From positions 4,835 to 68,834 of the forward strand of contig NZ_CALISE010000014.1 of assembly GCF_938041965.1 (NCBI RefSeq): a DNA stretch of 64,000 bases, in the 5' to 3' direction. Below are positions 33,927 to 43,357 of this stretch, piece after piece (within the stretch, counting starts at the first letter, position 1; each line of letters starts with the position of its first letter). A program made the translations under genes and the position numbers. Origin of the DNA: an uncultured Mogibacterium sp. Its GTDB lineage: Bacteria > Bacillota > Clostridia > Peptostreptococcales > Anaerovoracaceae. The notes beneath the pieces were generated by a model. That model had not been told where the DNA came from. It saw only the letters and a list, made by a program, of their open reading frames with translations, and searched no databases.

Positions 33927-34733
33927 ATGCTTCTAGCTGTAGATGTAGGAAATACAAATATAGTGATAGGCGTGTTTAGCAAGTCACAGCTCATTACTAG
34001 CTGGCGACTTGCTACAGATAGCAGGCGAAGTGCAGACGAGTATGGGATTCTGGTCGAGCAGATGTTCAGACATGAGGGGATAGACCCAGCTGACATTGAC
34101 GATGTGATTATATCCACTGTCGTGCCTTCCCTGCTTTTTGCCTTACAGCACATGTGCTATAAGTATCTGCACGTATCACCACTTGTTGTTGAAACGGGTG
34201 TAAAGACGGGGCTCAAGATTAAATGTGACGACCCACGTCAAATTGGTTCTGATAGAATCGTAAACGCTGTTGCTGCACATCATAAGTATAAGAGTCCACT
34301 AATAGTTATCGATTTCGGAACAGCTACGACTTTCTGCGCTATAACTGAGGACGGAGACTATTTAGGTGGTACGATTGCCCCCGGGATAAAAATTTCGGCA
34401 AAGGCACTTTTTGAACAGACAGCTAAGCTACCACATGTGGATTTAGAGGTCCCAGGAAATATGATCTGCAAGAATACCATTGAAGGCATGCAGTCGGGAT
34501 TAGTATATGGTCATATGGGGCTTACAGAATACATCGTTGAAGGCATGAAGAAAGAGCTCGTAGAAAACTACGGGAAAGAGTACGATGCCATTAAAGTTGT
34601 TGCGACAGGGGGGCTTGCTCCAATGGTAGAGAATGGCGTAAAGTGCATAGATGTCATTGAAAAGAGACTTACGCTCGATGGTCTAGTACTCATCTATGAA
34701 AAGAACAAATCACAGAGGAAGAAACGCAACTAA
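33927..34733 (+). CDS. coaX: Type III pantothenate kinase
   Basis: This 268-residue ASKHA-fold kinase phosphorylates pantothenate, the first step of CoA synthesis. LLAVDVGNTNIVIGVF holds the phosphate-binding loop, and VIDFGTATTF and GTIAPGIKIS are the other conserved blocks. CoaX enzymes are insensitive to CoA feedback. Its stop overlaps the dusB start by one base. The product feeds the phosphopantetheine arms of the two ACPs encoded in this window. Confidence 0.94.
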   Translation: MLLAVDVGNTNIVIGVFSKSQLITSWRLATDSRRSADEYGILVEQMFRHEGIDPADIDDVIISTVVPSLLFALQHMCYKYLHVSPLVVETGVKTGLKIKCDDPRQIGSDRIVNAVAAHHKYKSPLIVIDFGTATTFCAITEDGDYLGGTIAPGIKISAKALFEQTAKLPHVDLEVPGNMICKNTIEGMQSGLVYGHMGLTEYIVEGMKKELVENYGKEYDAIKVVATGGLAPMVENGVKCIDVIEKRLTLDGLVLIYEKNKSQRKKRN

Positions 34734-35698
34734 TGTCAGATAAGAAATATATTATTGGCGATGTTGAGCTGCCGAATCCATTTTTGTTAGCACCACTTGC
34801 GGGTGTCACGGATGCAGTTATGAGACGACTCTGCGAGGAACAGGGAGCGGCGATGACGTGCACCGAAATGGTAAGTGCAAAAGGTTTATATTACGGAGAT
34901 AGAAAGACGCCAAAACTCCTATATATACCTCCAGAATCCGGAGTAACAGCAGTACAAATTTTTGGCAGTGAACCTGACGTGATGTCGTATGCGGCATCAG
35001 CTTTAAACTCAGAGCCAAATAAGATTCTCGACATCAATATGGGCTGCCCCGTTCCTAAGGTGGTAAAAAACGGTGATGGTGCGGCTCTGATGAAGAATCC
35101 CGACCTCGTTTATGACATCGTATATGCGGTTGTGAAGAGTTCTGAGAAACCAGTCACCGTTAAGATAAGGAAAGGATTCGATGATGCGTCTATCAATGCA
35201 GTAGAAGTTGCGAAGGCCATATCAAGTGCAGGGGCATCTGCTGTTGCTGTTCACGGGAGAACACGGGAACAATACTACTCAGGCAATGCTGACTGGGATA
35301 TCGTGAGGCGGGTCAAAGAAGCTGTAGGTATACCAGTTATAGGTAATGGCGATGTATTTACAGGTAAAGATGGCGTGCGCATGATGGAGGAGACAGGATG
35401 CGACTTTGTCATGGTAGCACGAGGTGCAATGGGAAATCCCTGGATATTTAAAGAATTAAATGCAGCCTTCCATGGCGAGGAGGCACCACCTCGTCCAACT
35501 GTAAGAGAACTTAGCATGATGATGATTAGACACCTAGACGAACTGGTTCAACTTAAGGATGAATATTCTGCGGTAAGAGAGATGAGGAAGTTTGTCGCAT
35601 GGTATACTAAAGGGGTGAAGGGAGCAGCTAAACTCCGTGGTAAGATTAATAATATTGAAACACATGCAGAGATGAAAGAGGCTTTGAACATTGAGTAA
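34733..35698 (+). CDS. dusB: tRNA-dihydrouridine synthase
   Basis: This 321-residue FMN enzyme reduces uridines in the tRNA D-loop. It starts with NPFLLAPLAGVTDAVMRRL. The catalytic Cys is in INMGCPVPKVVKNGDGAALM, and the FMN-phosphate region includes VHGRTREQYYSG and IPVIGNGDVF. The gene overlaps coaX and the following lipoprotein gene (35691), so the three are probably cotranscribed. Confidence 0.94.
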   Translation: MSDKKYIIGDVELPNPFLLAPLAGVTDAVMRRLCEEQGAAMTCTEMVSAKGLYYGDRKTPKLLYIPPESGVTAVQIFGSEPDVMSYAASALNSEPNKILDINMGCPVPKVVKNGDGAALMKNPDLVYDIVYAVVKSSEKPVTVKIRKGFDDASINAVEVAKAISSAGASAVAVHGRTREQYYSGNADWDIVRRVKEAVGIPVIGNGDVFTGKDGVRMMEETGCDFVMVARGAMGNPWIFKELNAAFHGEEAPPRPTVRELSMMMIRHLDELVQLKDEYSAVREMRKFVAWYTKGVKGAAKLRGKINNIETHAEMKEALNIE

Positions 35699-36968
35699 TA
35701 AGAAGAAACTTAAAGCGGTATCCATCATGTTATTACTGATAATGATAGCTAGTGTACTTGGTGGATGCACGACCTTTGACAATTTCAAAAAGACTTTTGT
35801 AGATAAGCAGGTAGTTGGTGATGATAACACCATAACCATCGGTATATATGAACCTAGTTCTGGAGAATTTAAAGAACAAGGTGAAGAGGAAATCAGAGGA
35901 ATTGAGCTCGCAAATTCTATTTATAGCAATGTAAATGGAATTAAGATTAAACTCGTTAGAGTCGATAACCAGTCTGATGTCAATTCAGCAAAAGGCGCGA
36001 TACAGAACCTCATCAAGATGAAACCCGCTGTGATACTTGGGAGTGCCGGTGAGGCAAACTCTATGGTTGCATCGCCATATATTGAGGCAGCAAAGATCCC
36101 GACTATTACGCCGTCTGCTGTCAATCCGCTGATTACTGAGAACAACAAGTATTATTTCAGGGCATCTATTACCGAATCACAGCGCGGAGCAGGGCTAGCC
36201 GAATACGTGTACAGTGTGCTTGGATCAAGAAAAATTGCAACGATATCCATGAAGAATGATAGTGCAAACACTGCTATGCAGAGAGGCTTCAACTCCAAGA
36301 TTAGTGAACTAGAGCAGGGGACTTCCGGTGATTCTCCCGGCGTTTCGTCCATTGTCTATCAGAAGGCTGTTGATGTCGATTTTGAAAGCTATGGAAAGCT
36401 TGTTAAAAGTATAAAGAAATCTGATGCATATGTCGTGGTTGTACCGTTTGGGGCAGAGAATTCCGATAAGCTCTTCTCAGAAATAGAAAAAGAAAATCTA
36501 GAGAAGAAGATAACCTTTGTAGGAAGTTCAAACTGGAACAATGAAGACTTTATAGCGATGATGAAGAGCCATCCAAAGATTAAAGTTGTATTTCCGTCGG
36601 ACTCCGTGTTCAGCGGTGGAAAAACGACGACAAAGTCCGTAACGGCTGAGACTCAGAGATTCATTATTGAGTATGCAAAGAAGTACGGTAATGATTCCGA
36701 ACCAACGAGTAATGCCGCCCTTGGATATGATTCGTATTTGCTTGCCATCAATGCTATCAATAGAGCAAATTCTAAGAAGCCAAAGGACATACGAAAGGCC
36801 TTGGCAGAATTATCAAATGTCGGAGGGGCGACGGGTGTGTTCACTTTTGATGAATATGGAAATCCTATAAAATCAGTAAACCTATCAACAATTAAGTCTG
36901 GAAAGGTTATTTCGCTGTATGTGACTAACGACAAGACCACAGCGGAAAATATGGGAAAGATTAAGTAA
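35691..36968 (+). CDS. Branched-chain amino acid-type ABC solute-binding lipoprotein, without transporter partners
   Basis: This protein of about 425 residues has a lipoprotein signal peptide (SIMLLLIMIASVLGGC, Cys26 lipidated) and a periplasmic-binding fold of the LivJ/LivK class: ITIGIYEPSSGEFKEQGEEE, GAIQNLIKMKPAVILGSAGE and ITPSAVNPLITENNKYYFR. It starts with TTG overlapping the dusB stop. No LivH/M permease or LivG/F ATPase lies in the window, so it either works with a distant transporter or acts as a sensor. The ligand is unknown; branched-chain amino acids are only the family default. Confidence 0.85.
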   Translation: MSNKKKLKAVSIMLLLIMIASVLGGCTTFDNFKKTFVDKQVVGDDNTITIGIYEPSSGEFKEQGEEEIRGIELANSIYSNVNGIKIKLVRVDNQSDVNSAKGAIQNLIKMKPAVILGSAGEANSMVASPYIEAAKIPTITPSAVNPLITENNKYYFRASITESQRGAGLAEYVYSVLGSRKIATISMKNDSANTAMQRGFNSKISELEQGTSGDSPGVSSIVYQKAVDVDFESYGKLVKSIKKSDAYVVVVPFGAENSDKLFSEIEKENLEKKITFVGSSNWNNEDFIAMMKSHPKIKVVFPSDSVFSGGKTTTKSVTAETQRFIIEYAKKYGNDSEPTSNAALGYDSYLLAINAINRANSKKPKDIRKALAELSNVGGATGVFTFDEYGNPIKSVNLSTIKSGKVISLYVTNDKTTAENMGKIK

Positions 36969-37028
36969 GTATAATCAAGCATTTGAATTAATAGTTTTGC
37001 GAAATATTTTGCGGTTAGAGGTAGTAAA

Positions 37029-38456
37029 ATGAATTATATAGATTACTTAGAAGATTCAAATTCTGAGATGATTGAAGAACTTGCAAGGCAGGTAAGAATT
37101 GACAGCGTAAGGTCAGAACCAGTAAGAACGCCTGAAGGAGAGCTTTACCCGTTTGGGAAAGGGGTTCAGGAATCTCTTGAAGAGCTGCTTAAACTAGGTG
37201 AGAGCATGGGATTTGAGGTCCACAACTATGATAATTGCGTTGGAGAAATTGTTTTCCCTGGAGATCCAGGCGAAGAATCATTCGGCATAGTTGGACACCT
37301 AGATGTAGTTCCTGTGGCTGATGATTGGAAATATGGTCCGTTTAATCCAGTGATTGAAGATGGTTTTATGTATGGACGAGGAACAGCTGACGATAAAGGA
37401 CCTGTTATCGCTGCACTTTTTGCTATGAAAGCAATTAAAGACGCAGACATTACACCTAAGAAAACTATTAAGCTTATTGCTGGTCTCGATGAGGAGACTG
37501 GCAAGGAAAGCGCTATCCACTATAGAGAAGTGGCAAAGATGCCTGATTTTGGGATTACGCCTGATGCTGATTTCCCCGTAATTAATGGCGAGAAGGGGAT
37601 TCTTATCTTTGATATCGCGCAGAAACTCAAGAAGCATACAGTGAGGGAAGGGCTCATACTGAGCAAGGTTCAAGGTGGACTAGCAGCAAATGCAGTTCCA
37701 GCTCATGCTAGAGCAGTTATAGCATCCGATGACAGAGCAAGATATGACGAGATTATTGCACTTGCTAAATCATATAGTGAAGAGAGAGGGTATGATGTTA
37801 CCGCAAAGAAAACGAGAACATCATTAGCTATTGAGGCTCATGGAGTTGCAGCACATGGTTCAATGCCAGAGAAAGGTCTCAATGCTATAAGTATCCTTAT
37901 GGAATTCCTTGGTAAGCTTGACCTCTATGGAGATGAAATAACTGAGTTTATCGATTTCTATAATGAACATATAGGATTTGATTTAAATGGTGAACGCCTA
38001 GAATGTCAGTTTGAAGATGATCAATCTGGTAAGGTAATCGTAAACGTTGGAACGATTGATATCAACGATGAAGTTGCCACTATGAAGATGAACATTAGAG
38101 TCCCAGTAACGTATGACAATTCAGCAGTTATGAAAGGGATTGAAAGTGTACTAGGACCAAATCAAGGCATAGTAAAGGGTACAGACGATAAAGCGATATA
38201 CGTTGATCCAGAAGACGATTTTGTAAAAACACTGATGGAAGCCTATAGAGATTACTCAGGGGATTTAGATAGTGAACCAGTAGTAATCGGTGGCGGGACA
38301 TATGCAAAGCACTTTGATGGTGTATTGGCTTTCGGAGGGCTCTTCCCATGGGAAGATGACTGCATGCACATGGCGGATGAGAGAATCTCTCTCGATTCGT
38401 ATGACAAGATGGCAAAGATATACGCTTCAACTATCTATAAGCTTTGTTGTAAGTAG
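37029..38456 (+). CDS. pepV: Dipeptidase PepV (M20 family)
   Basis: This 475-residue zinc dipeptidase has the M20 sequence GIVGHLDVVPVADDW with the metal His, YGRGTADDKGP with the bridging Asp, GLDEETGKESAIHY with the catalytic Glu pair, and a last metal His in TYAKHFDG. It cleaves dipeptides in the cytoplasm, fitting a peptide-fermenting lifestyle. GAGGTAG precedes the ATG. Confidence 0.93.
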   Translation: MNYIDYLEDSNSEMIEELARQVRIDSVRSEPVRTPEGELYPFGKGVQESLEELLKLGESMGFEVHNYDNCVGEIVFPGDPGEESFGIVGHLDVVPVADDWKYGPFNPVIEDGFMYGRGTADDKGPVIAALFAMKAIKDADITPKKTIKLIAGLDEETGKESAIHYREVAKMPDFGITPDADFPVINGEKGILIFDIAQKLKKHTVREGLILSKVQGGLAANAVPAHARAVIASDDRARYDEIIALAKSYSEERGYDVTAKKTRTSLAIEAHGVAAHGSMPEKGLNAISILMEFLGKLDLYGDEITEFIDFYNEHIGFDLNGERLECQFEDDQSGKVIVNVGTIDINDEVATMKMNIRVPVTYDNSAVMKGIESVLGPNQGIVKGTDDKAIYVDPEDDFVKTLMEAYRDYSGDLDSEPVVIGGGTYAKHFDGVLAFGGLFPWEDDCMHMADERISLDSYDKMAKIYASTIYKLCCK

Positions 38457-38470
38457 GTATAAGACGAGAA

Positions 38471-38902
38471 ATGGGTGTTCAGGAACAGATTGTTTATATA
38501 AAAAATGAGCATGATACTGAAGAGTTTGGAATGAAACTGGCTTCCTCATTGGAGCCGGGCGATATTGTGGCTCTAATTGGAGATCTTGGAACTGGCAAGA
38601 CTACTTTGACGAAGTATATTGCAAAGGGGCTTGGGGTTACTGAGAACATCGATAGTCCAACCTTCAATATTGTTAAGGAACACAAGAGCGGTAGAATACC
38701 GCTCTTCCATTTTGATGTATACAGACTGTCAAGCGGTGATGAACTTCTCAATATAGGAGCTGATGAATATTTCTATTCTGATGGAGTATGCATAATTGAG
38801 TGGGCTGATATAGTGGCGGATGTTGTACCTGAAAAAGCAAAGGTAATATTGATAGAGTATGGTGAAAAACAAGGGGAGCGAGTTTATAGATGTATATTCT
38901 AA
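38471..38902 (+). CDS. tsaE: tRNA t6A synthesis ATPase TsaE
   Basis: This 143-residue P-loop protein (IGDLGTGKTTLTKYIAKGLG, then IDSPTFNIVKEH) is the ATPase that resets the TsaBDE complex making t6A37 in ANN-decoding tRNAs. It overlaps tsaB by 13 bases and stands first in the cluster tsaE-tsaB-rimI-tsaD. TsaC is not in the window. Confidence 0.95.
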   Translation: MGVQEQIVYIKNEHDTEEFGMKLASSLEPGDIVALIGDLGTGKTTLTKYIAKGLGVTENIDSPTFNIVKEHKSGRIPLFHFDVYRLSSGDELLNIGADEYFYSDGVCIIEWADIVADVVPEKAKVILIEYGEKQGERVYRCIF

Positions 38903-39630
38903 GCATTGAGACAACAGGAAGATACGGTTCGGCTGCACTCATAGACAGTTGTGGTAGAATCTCATCAAAAAACTCCCATGAAGAAATGAATCACCTTAAG
39001 GATATCATGCTGCTTGCTGATGAATGCCTCAAGGCAGAAGGGATTGGAACTAATTCCATCGACGCAGTGGCGGCTTCTATCGGGCCAGGCTCATTTACTG
39101 GCATAAGAATTGGGGTATCTACTGCGAGGGGAATCGCCGAGATGCTTAACATACCTTGCATTTCTATATCTTCTCTAGAGGGGATGGCGGCTCTCGCTGA
39201 CACTCATGTTGGTGAAGAAGTAAGATTTTTTGCAACTATTATCAATGCGAGGAGAGGTCAGCTCTACGGTGCACTTTTTGAGAGAGATGGCGCCAGATAT
39301 AACGCTGTACTTAGTGAGAGGCAGTACATGATAGATGAGTTTTTGGAAGAACTTAATAAAATCTATTCTGAGTATAAGCAGATTATCTTCGTTGGTGACG
39401 GCATAGATGCATATGAAGATAAGATTCGAGAAGCTGGATTATATCGATTAGCTGATGAAGAGTGGCGCTATCAAGATGCTTCGTCAGTGGCTGAGCTAGC
39501 GCTTCAAAAATATAGGAGTAACAATACAATAACTTATGATGACCTTCTTCCCAACTATATGAGAAAGAGTGAAGCTGAGATGAGACTTGAATCAGGTACT
39601 CTCAGCAGCAAGATAGGGAAGCTCATATGA
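38890..39630 (+). CDS. tsaB: tRNA t6A synthesis protein TsaB
   Basis: This 246-residue ASKHA-fold protein has ILSIETTGRYGSAALID and the diagnostic GPGSFTGIRIGVSTARGIAE. It is the non-catalytic partner that heterodimerises with TsaD in threonylcarbamoyl transfer to A37. It overlaps tsaE upstream and rimI downstream. Confidence 0.95.
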   Translation: MYILSIETTGRYGSAALIDSCGRISSKNSHEEMNHLKDIMLLADECLKAEGIGTNSIDAVAASIGPGSFTGIRIGVSTARGIAEMLNIPCISISSLEGMAALADTHVGEEVRFFATIINARRGQLYGALFERDGARYNAVLSERQYMIDEFLEELNKIYSEYKQIIFVGDGIDAYEDKIREAGLYRLADEEWRYQDASSVAELALQKYRSNNTITYDDLLPNYMRKSEAEMRLESGTLSSKIGKLI

Positions 39631-40112
39631 TAAGGGAAACATTTGAGGATAAGACTAAGGTCGGAGTCCGAATTGCAAAGCGCTCAGATCTTGATGATAT
39701 ATATGAGCTTGATGTACAGACGTTTGCAATGCCATGGAGCAAAGAAGCGCTTAGCTACGATATACTCGAAAACGATAATGCATTCGTTATTGTGGCTGAG
39801 TATGAAGGTGAATTTGCAGGGTTTGCAGATATTTGGACCGTGCTTGGCGAGGCTGACCTTAACAGTATCGCAGTGAGAGTTGACTTCAGAAGGAAGGGAA
39901 TAGGCGATGCGATTATGTTCGCAATGACTGAAATGCTTTCAGCAAACGGCGTGGAAACCATAAACCTTGAAGTGAGAGTAAGCAATATACCAGCGATAAA
40001 GCTTTACAAAAAATACGGATTTAAAGAGTGCGGAGTGCGTCCAGGGTATTATCTGGATAATGGCGAGGATGCGCTAATTATGAAGAGGGAGACAGGTGAT
40101 TATGCACAATAA
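39627..40112 (+). CDS. rimI: Ribosomal protein S18 alanine N-acetyltransferase
   Basis: This 161-residue GNAT acetyltransferase has the acetyl-CoA loop in VRVDFRRKGIGDAIM and the C-terminal NIPAIKLYKKYGFKECGVR. RimI acetylates N-termini, classically of protein S18, and is commonly placed between tsaB and tsaD in Firmicutes. Its end overlaps the tsaD start. About ten residues at the N-terminus precede the core. Confidence 0.9.
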   Translation: MIRETFEDKTKVGVRIAKRSDLDDIYELDVQTFAMPWSKEALSYDILENDNAFVIVAEYEGEFAGFADIWTVLGEADLNSIAVRVDFRRKGIGDAIMFAMTEMLSANGVETINLEVRVSNIPAIKLYKKYGFKECGVRPGYYLDNGEDALIMKRETGDYAQ

Positions 40113-41118
40113 TAAGCATATTACACTGGGAATAGAATCGAGCTGTGATGAGACAGCGGTAGGTATAGTTGCGGACGGACGTGAGGTTCTGGCAAATGTA
40201 ATTTCATCGCAGATTGACATACACACTAAGTTTGGTGGTGTAGTACCTGAAATTGCTTCGCGGCGCCACCTTGAGAATATCAACGATGTAATAGAGCAAG
40301 CGTTAGGTGAAGCTGGAGTTACCATGGATGAGGTGGATCTCATAGGAGTAACTTATGGACCAGGGCTTGTTGGTGCGCTTCTTGTTGGAGTGGCAACGGC
40401 AAAGGCAATGGCTTGGGCACGCGGTATTCCGTTAGTAGGGGTAAACCATATGCATGGTCATATCGCATCAAACTATCTAGAATATAAGGAGCTTGAACCA
40501 CCGTTCATAGGGCTCGTAGTCTCTGGTGGACACACAAATATCATCAAAGTAGATGATTATAACGAGTGCAAGATACTTGGAGCGACTAGAGATGACGCGG
40601 CAGGTGAAGCGATGGATAAGGTTGCTAGGGTAGTAGGACTAGGATATCCAGGTGGACCAAAGATAGATAAAGCTGCTCGCGAAGGGGATAGAGATGCTAT
40701 CAAATTTAAAAGGGTGTATCTCAATGATGGAAGCTATGACTTCAGCTTTAGCGGACTCAAGACGCAGGTACTAAACTACATAAATAGCGAAAGACAGGCA
40801 GAAAGAGAGATAAATGTACCTGATTTGGCAGCTTCATTTCAGGAATCGATTATGGAAGTTATCGCAGATAAGGCAATCAGCGCAGCTACTTCTTATGGAA
40901 ATAATAAAATCGTAGTGGCTGGCGGTGTTGCTGCTAACAGTAGGCTTAGAGAATTACTAGAGAGCAAGGGTGAAGCATCCGGAATAGAGATTCTAAAGCC
41001 TGCTCAGATCCTTTGCACAGACAACGGTGCGATGATCGCTTGCTCTGCATACTATCAGATGAAGAAAGGAGAGTTCGCGGACATGTCATTAGATGCGTGC
41101 CCCGGACTGGAGTTTTAA
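40102..41118 (+). CDS. tsaD: tRNA N6-threonylcarbamoyladenosine transferase TsaD
   Basis: This protein of about 338 residues is the catalytic subunit that moves threonylcarbamoyl to A37. LGIESSCDETAVGIV, the metal-binding HMHGH, GLVVSGGHTNI, GYPGGPKIDKAA and VAGGVAANSRLR are all conserved. ATG 40102 (AGGTG upstream) is preferred; a GTG at 40096 is possible. It overlaps rimI by 11 bases and is followed after 2 bases by an ABC-F gene. Confidence 0.95.
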   Translation: MHNNKHITLGIESSCDETAVGIVADGREVLANVISSQIDIHTKFGGVVPEIASRRHLENINDVIEQALGEAGVTMDEVDLIGVTYGPGLVGALLVGVATAKAMAWARGIPLVGVNHMHGHIASNYLEYKELEPPFIGLVVSGGHTNIIKVDDYNECKILGATRDDAAGEAMDKVARVVGLGYPGGPKIDKAAREGDRDAIKFKRVYLNDGSYDFSFSGLKTQVLNYINSERQAEREINVPDLAASFQESIMEVIADKAISAATSYGNNKIVVAGGVAANSRLRELLESKGEASGIEILKPAQILCTDNGAMIACSAYYQMKKGEFADMSLDACPGLEF

Positions 41119-41120
41119 TT

Positions 41121-43037
41121 ATGCTTGTAATGTCGGCAAAAGATATATGCAAGTCGTACGGAACTGACATCATCATTGAGGATGTCTCGTTTTCTGTAAA
41201 TAAAGGAGACAAAGTTGGAATAGTCGGTCCGAACGGTGCTGGAAAAACCACATTGCTAAGCATAATTGCAGGCGAGAATGAACCGACTAGCGGCGATGTT
41301 TTTATCCGCAGTGGGTATGTCGTCGGGTATCTCAAACAGAAGGATCACTTTTTCTCAGAAGGAACAGTTATCGAGGAAGCTGCGAAGACTTTTACGCACT
41401 TTTACGAGATGGAAGAGGAGATTTCAAGCCTGGAGAAGGCAATCTCTGATACGAATAATCCGAAATTCGATCAAGACCTAGAAGCATATACCCACCTTAT
41501 GGATAAGTATAAAGCTATGGGTGGATATTCATACAAGAGTGAACTCATCGGTGTGCTGGCGAGCATGGGATTTGGTGCGGATACTCACGACAAGGAGATA
41601 AGCATGCTTTCTGGTGGTGAGAAAACTAGACTTGCATTGGCATGTATGATGCTTCAAAAGCCAGATATCCTCATGCTTGACGAACCAACTAACCATCTCG
41701 ATCTTAAGATGCTTGCTTGGCTCGAGTCATTCCTAAAGACTTATAAAGGTACGATAATCGTCGTATCTCATGACAGATACTTTTTGGATAGGATAGTGAA
41801 TCGCATATTTGATATGCGCGGGACGCACCTTGTAGATTATCGCGGAAATTACTCAGAATACCTCGTAAAGCGCAGTGAGCGCGAAGAGGTTATGAGACGA
41901 GAGTACGAAAAGCAGCAGAAAGAAATCGCCAGGCAGGAAGAAATAATTCGCAGGTTTAAGCAGCATAATACGGAGCATCTTGTCAAGAGGGCACAGTCTA
42001 GAGAGAAGAGACTTGCGCATTTAGAAGTGCTGGATAGACCGTCACTCAAGCAGGCTGAACTGAAACTATCATTTGATGCTGACTTCAAGAGTGGGAAGGA
42101 TGTAATCATGACAGAAGAGCTGTCTAAAAGCTTTGGAGAGAAGCAGCTCTTTAGGGATGTTAAGTTTGATATCAAGAGTGGAGAGAAGATATGTTTTATC
42201 GGAGATAATGGTGTAGGTAAAACCACCCTGCTGCGCATCATCATGGGCGAGGAAGAAGCAGATGAAGGATATCTAAAAATCGGACATAATGTCGATTTTG
42301 GCTATTATGATCAGGGGCAGCTTTTGCTTGATGAAAACGAGACTGTATTAGGTGAGATGAAAAACGCATATCACCTCTATACTGACACGGAAATGCGAAA
42401 TATCCTAGGTAGATTCTTATTTAGAGGTGATGACGTATTCAAGAGCGTATCGGCACTTTCAGGCGGAGAAAAAGCGAGATTGTCGCTTCTGAAGCTAATG
42501 TTATCTGGGGCTAATACCCTGATCTTCGACGAACCAACCAATCACCTTGATATTGAATCAAAGGAAATTGTCGAGGCGGCGATTATGGAATTCAAAGGAA
42601 CTGTTCTAATCGTATCTCATGACAGATATCTGCTCAGTAAGATTCCCGATAGAATCCTTGAGCTAAGGCACGATGGAATTAGGGAATACAAAGGTAAGTT
42701 TGATTACTATCTAGAGAAGAGCGCTGAGTTTGACAAGAAAGATGTTGAGATTGGTGAAGATGAAAATACAAATGATGAACTAAGTGCTGAAGAGGAGCGT
42801 AGGATACGCAAGGAACGTGAAGCTGAAGAGAGACGCAGGTCTCGCAGGATATCTGAATTAGAAGCTATTATCCATGATATCGAGGCAAAGATTGAAGAGA
42901 TAGAATCTGAAATGTGTAAGCCCGAACATGCTTCTGATGTATTCTATCTACGAGAGGCAGGAGACAAGGCTCTAGAGTATAAGAATGAACTCGAGGTCAT
43001 CTACGACGAATGGCTCAGCCTACAGGAAGACGAATAG
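41121..43037 (+). CDS. ABC-F family ATPase
   Basis: This 638-residue soluble protein has two ABC cassettes: Walker A GPNGAGKTT with LSGGEKTRLALA in the first and GDNGVGKTT with LSGGEKARLSLL in the second. Between them is the charged linker typical of ABC-F (about residues 255-330), and a C-terminal coiled coil (about 560-638) is present. There are no membrane segments. ABC-F proteins bind the ribosomal E site and relieve stalling; some confer antibiotic resistance. The domain layout suggests a YdiF/Uup-type housekeeping factor. Translation from 41121 fits the tsaD end. Confidence 0.9.
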   Translation: MLVMSAKDICKSYGTDIIIEDVSFSVNKGDKVGIVGPNGAGKTTLLSIIAGENEPTSGDVFIRSGYVVGYLKQKDHFFSEGTVIEEAAKTFTHFYEMEEEISSLEKAISDTNNPKFDQDLEAYTHLMDKYKAMGGYSYKSELIGVLASMGFGADTHDKEISMLSGGEKTRLALACMMLQKPDILMLDEPTNHLDLKMLAWLESFLKTYKGTIIVVSHDRYFLDRIVNRIFDMRGTHLVDYRGNYSEYLVKRSEREEVMRREYEKQQKEIARQEEIIRRFKQHNTEHLVKRAQSREKRLAHLEVLDRPSLKQAELKLSFDADFKSGKDVIMTEELSKSFGEKQLFRDVKFDIKSGEKICFIGDNGVGKTTLLRIIMGEEEADEGYLKIGHNVDFGYYDQGQLLLDENETVLGEMKNAYHLYTDTEMRNILGRFLFRGDDVFKSVSALSGGEKARLSLLKLMLSGANTLIFDEPTNHLDIESKEIVEAAIMEFKGTVLIVSHDRYLLSKIPDRILELRHDGIREYKGKFDYYLEKSAEFDKKDVEIGEDENTNDELSAEEERRIRKEREAEERRRSRRISELEAIIHDIEAKIEEIESEMCKPEHASDVFYLREAGDKALEYKNELEVIYDEWLSLQEDE

Positions 43038-43063
43038 CTGAATTCTCTTAATAATATGAGTGA

Positions 43064-43087
43064 AGGTTGCCGAGCGCAGCCTTTTTT
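43064..43087 (+). terminator. Terminator of the tsa/ABC-F operon
   Basis: AGGTTGC (43064-43070) pairs with GCAGCCT (43076-43082, one G-U pair) around CGAGC, followed by a run of T to 43087. Confidence 0.8.
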
Positions 43088-43308
43088 CATGCCTGTTTAT
43101 AATTCTATGGACGATTATTGCCTAACATACTATATCAGATTAATAGCGCAACTAATGTAAAATTGAGACAGACATAGTATGAAGCTAACTCAATCAAATA
43201 ATTAATCTAAATGAAATAAAGTTATTATTTCATAAAAAATATTTATAACAGTTGATAAATCTATCTGTGATAACAATTTGTAGTAAACATTGATTTCATG
43301 AGATAATA

Positions 43309-43326
43309 TTGTTAATATTGTATCAA
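43309..43326. promoter_or_regulatory. Candidate Rex operator upstream of the alcohol dehydrogenase
   Basis: TTGTTAA-TATT-GTATCAA: the left half matches the Rex half-site TTGTTAA exactly, and the right half matches TTAACAA at 5 of 7 positions, with the normal 4-base centre. It is 32 bases before the start of a NAD(P)H-linked dehydrogenase gene, a typical Rex target. The rex gene itself lies 1.8 kb downstream. Confidence 0.5.
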
Positions 43327-43357
43327 AATATTAGGTTTTACTGAGGAGGTACTTGAG

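Larger units (their letters stand above)
43038..43357. other. Non-coding region before the iron alcohol dehydrogenase
   Basis: This 320-base stretch has no convincing gene. It begins with the terminator of the ABC-F gene (43064-43087), then becomes strongly AT-rich, and holds a Rex-like palindrome at 43309-43326 just before the GGAGG ribosome binding site of the dehydrogenase. Confidence 0.7.

Noticed and set aside
41013..41120. N-terminal extension of the ABC-F protein by 36 codons
   Set aside because: The extension lies inside tsaD in another frame; ATG 41121, just after the tsaD stop, gives the normal ABC-F start.
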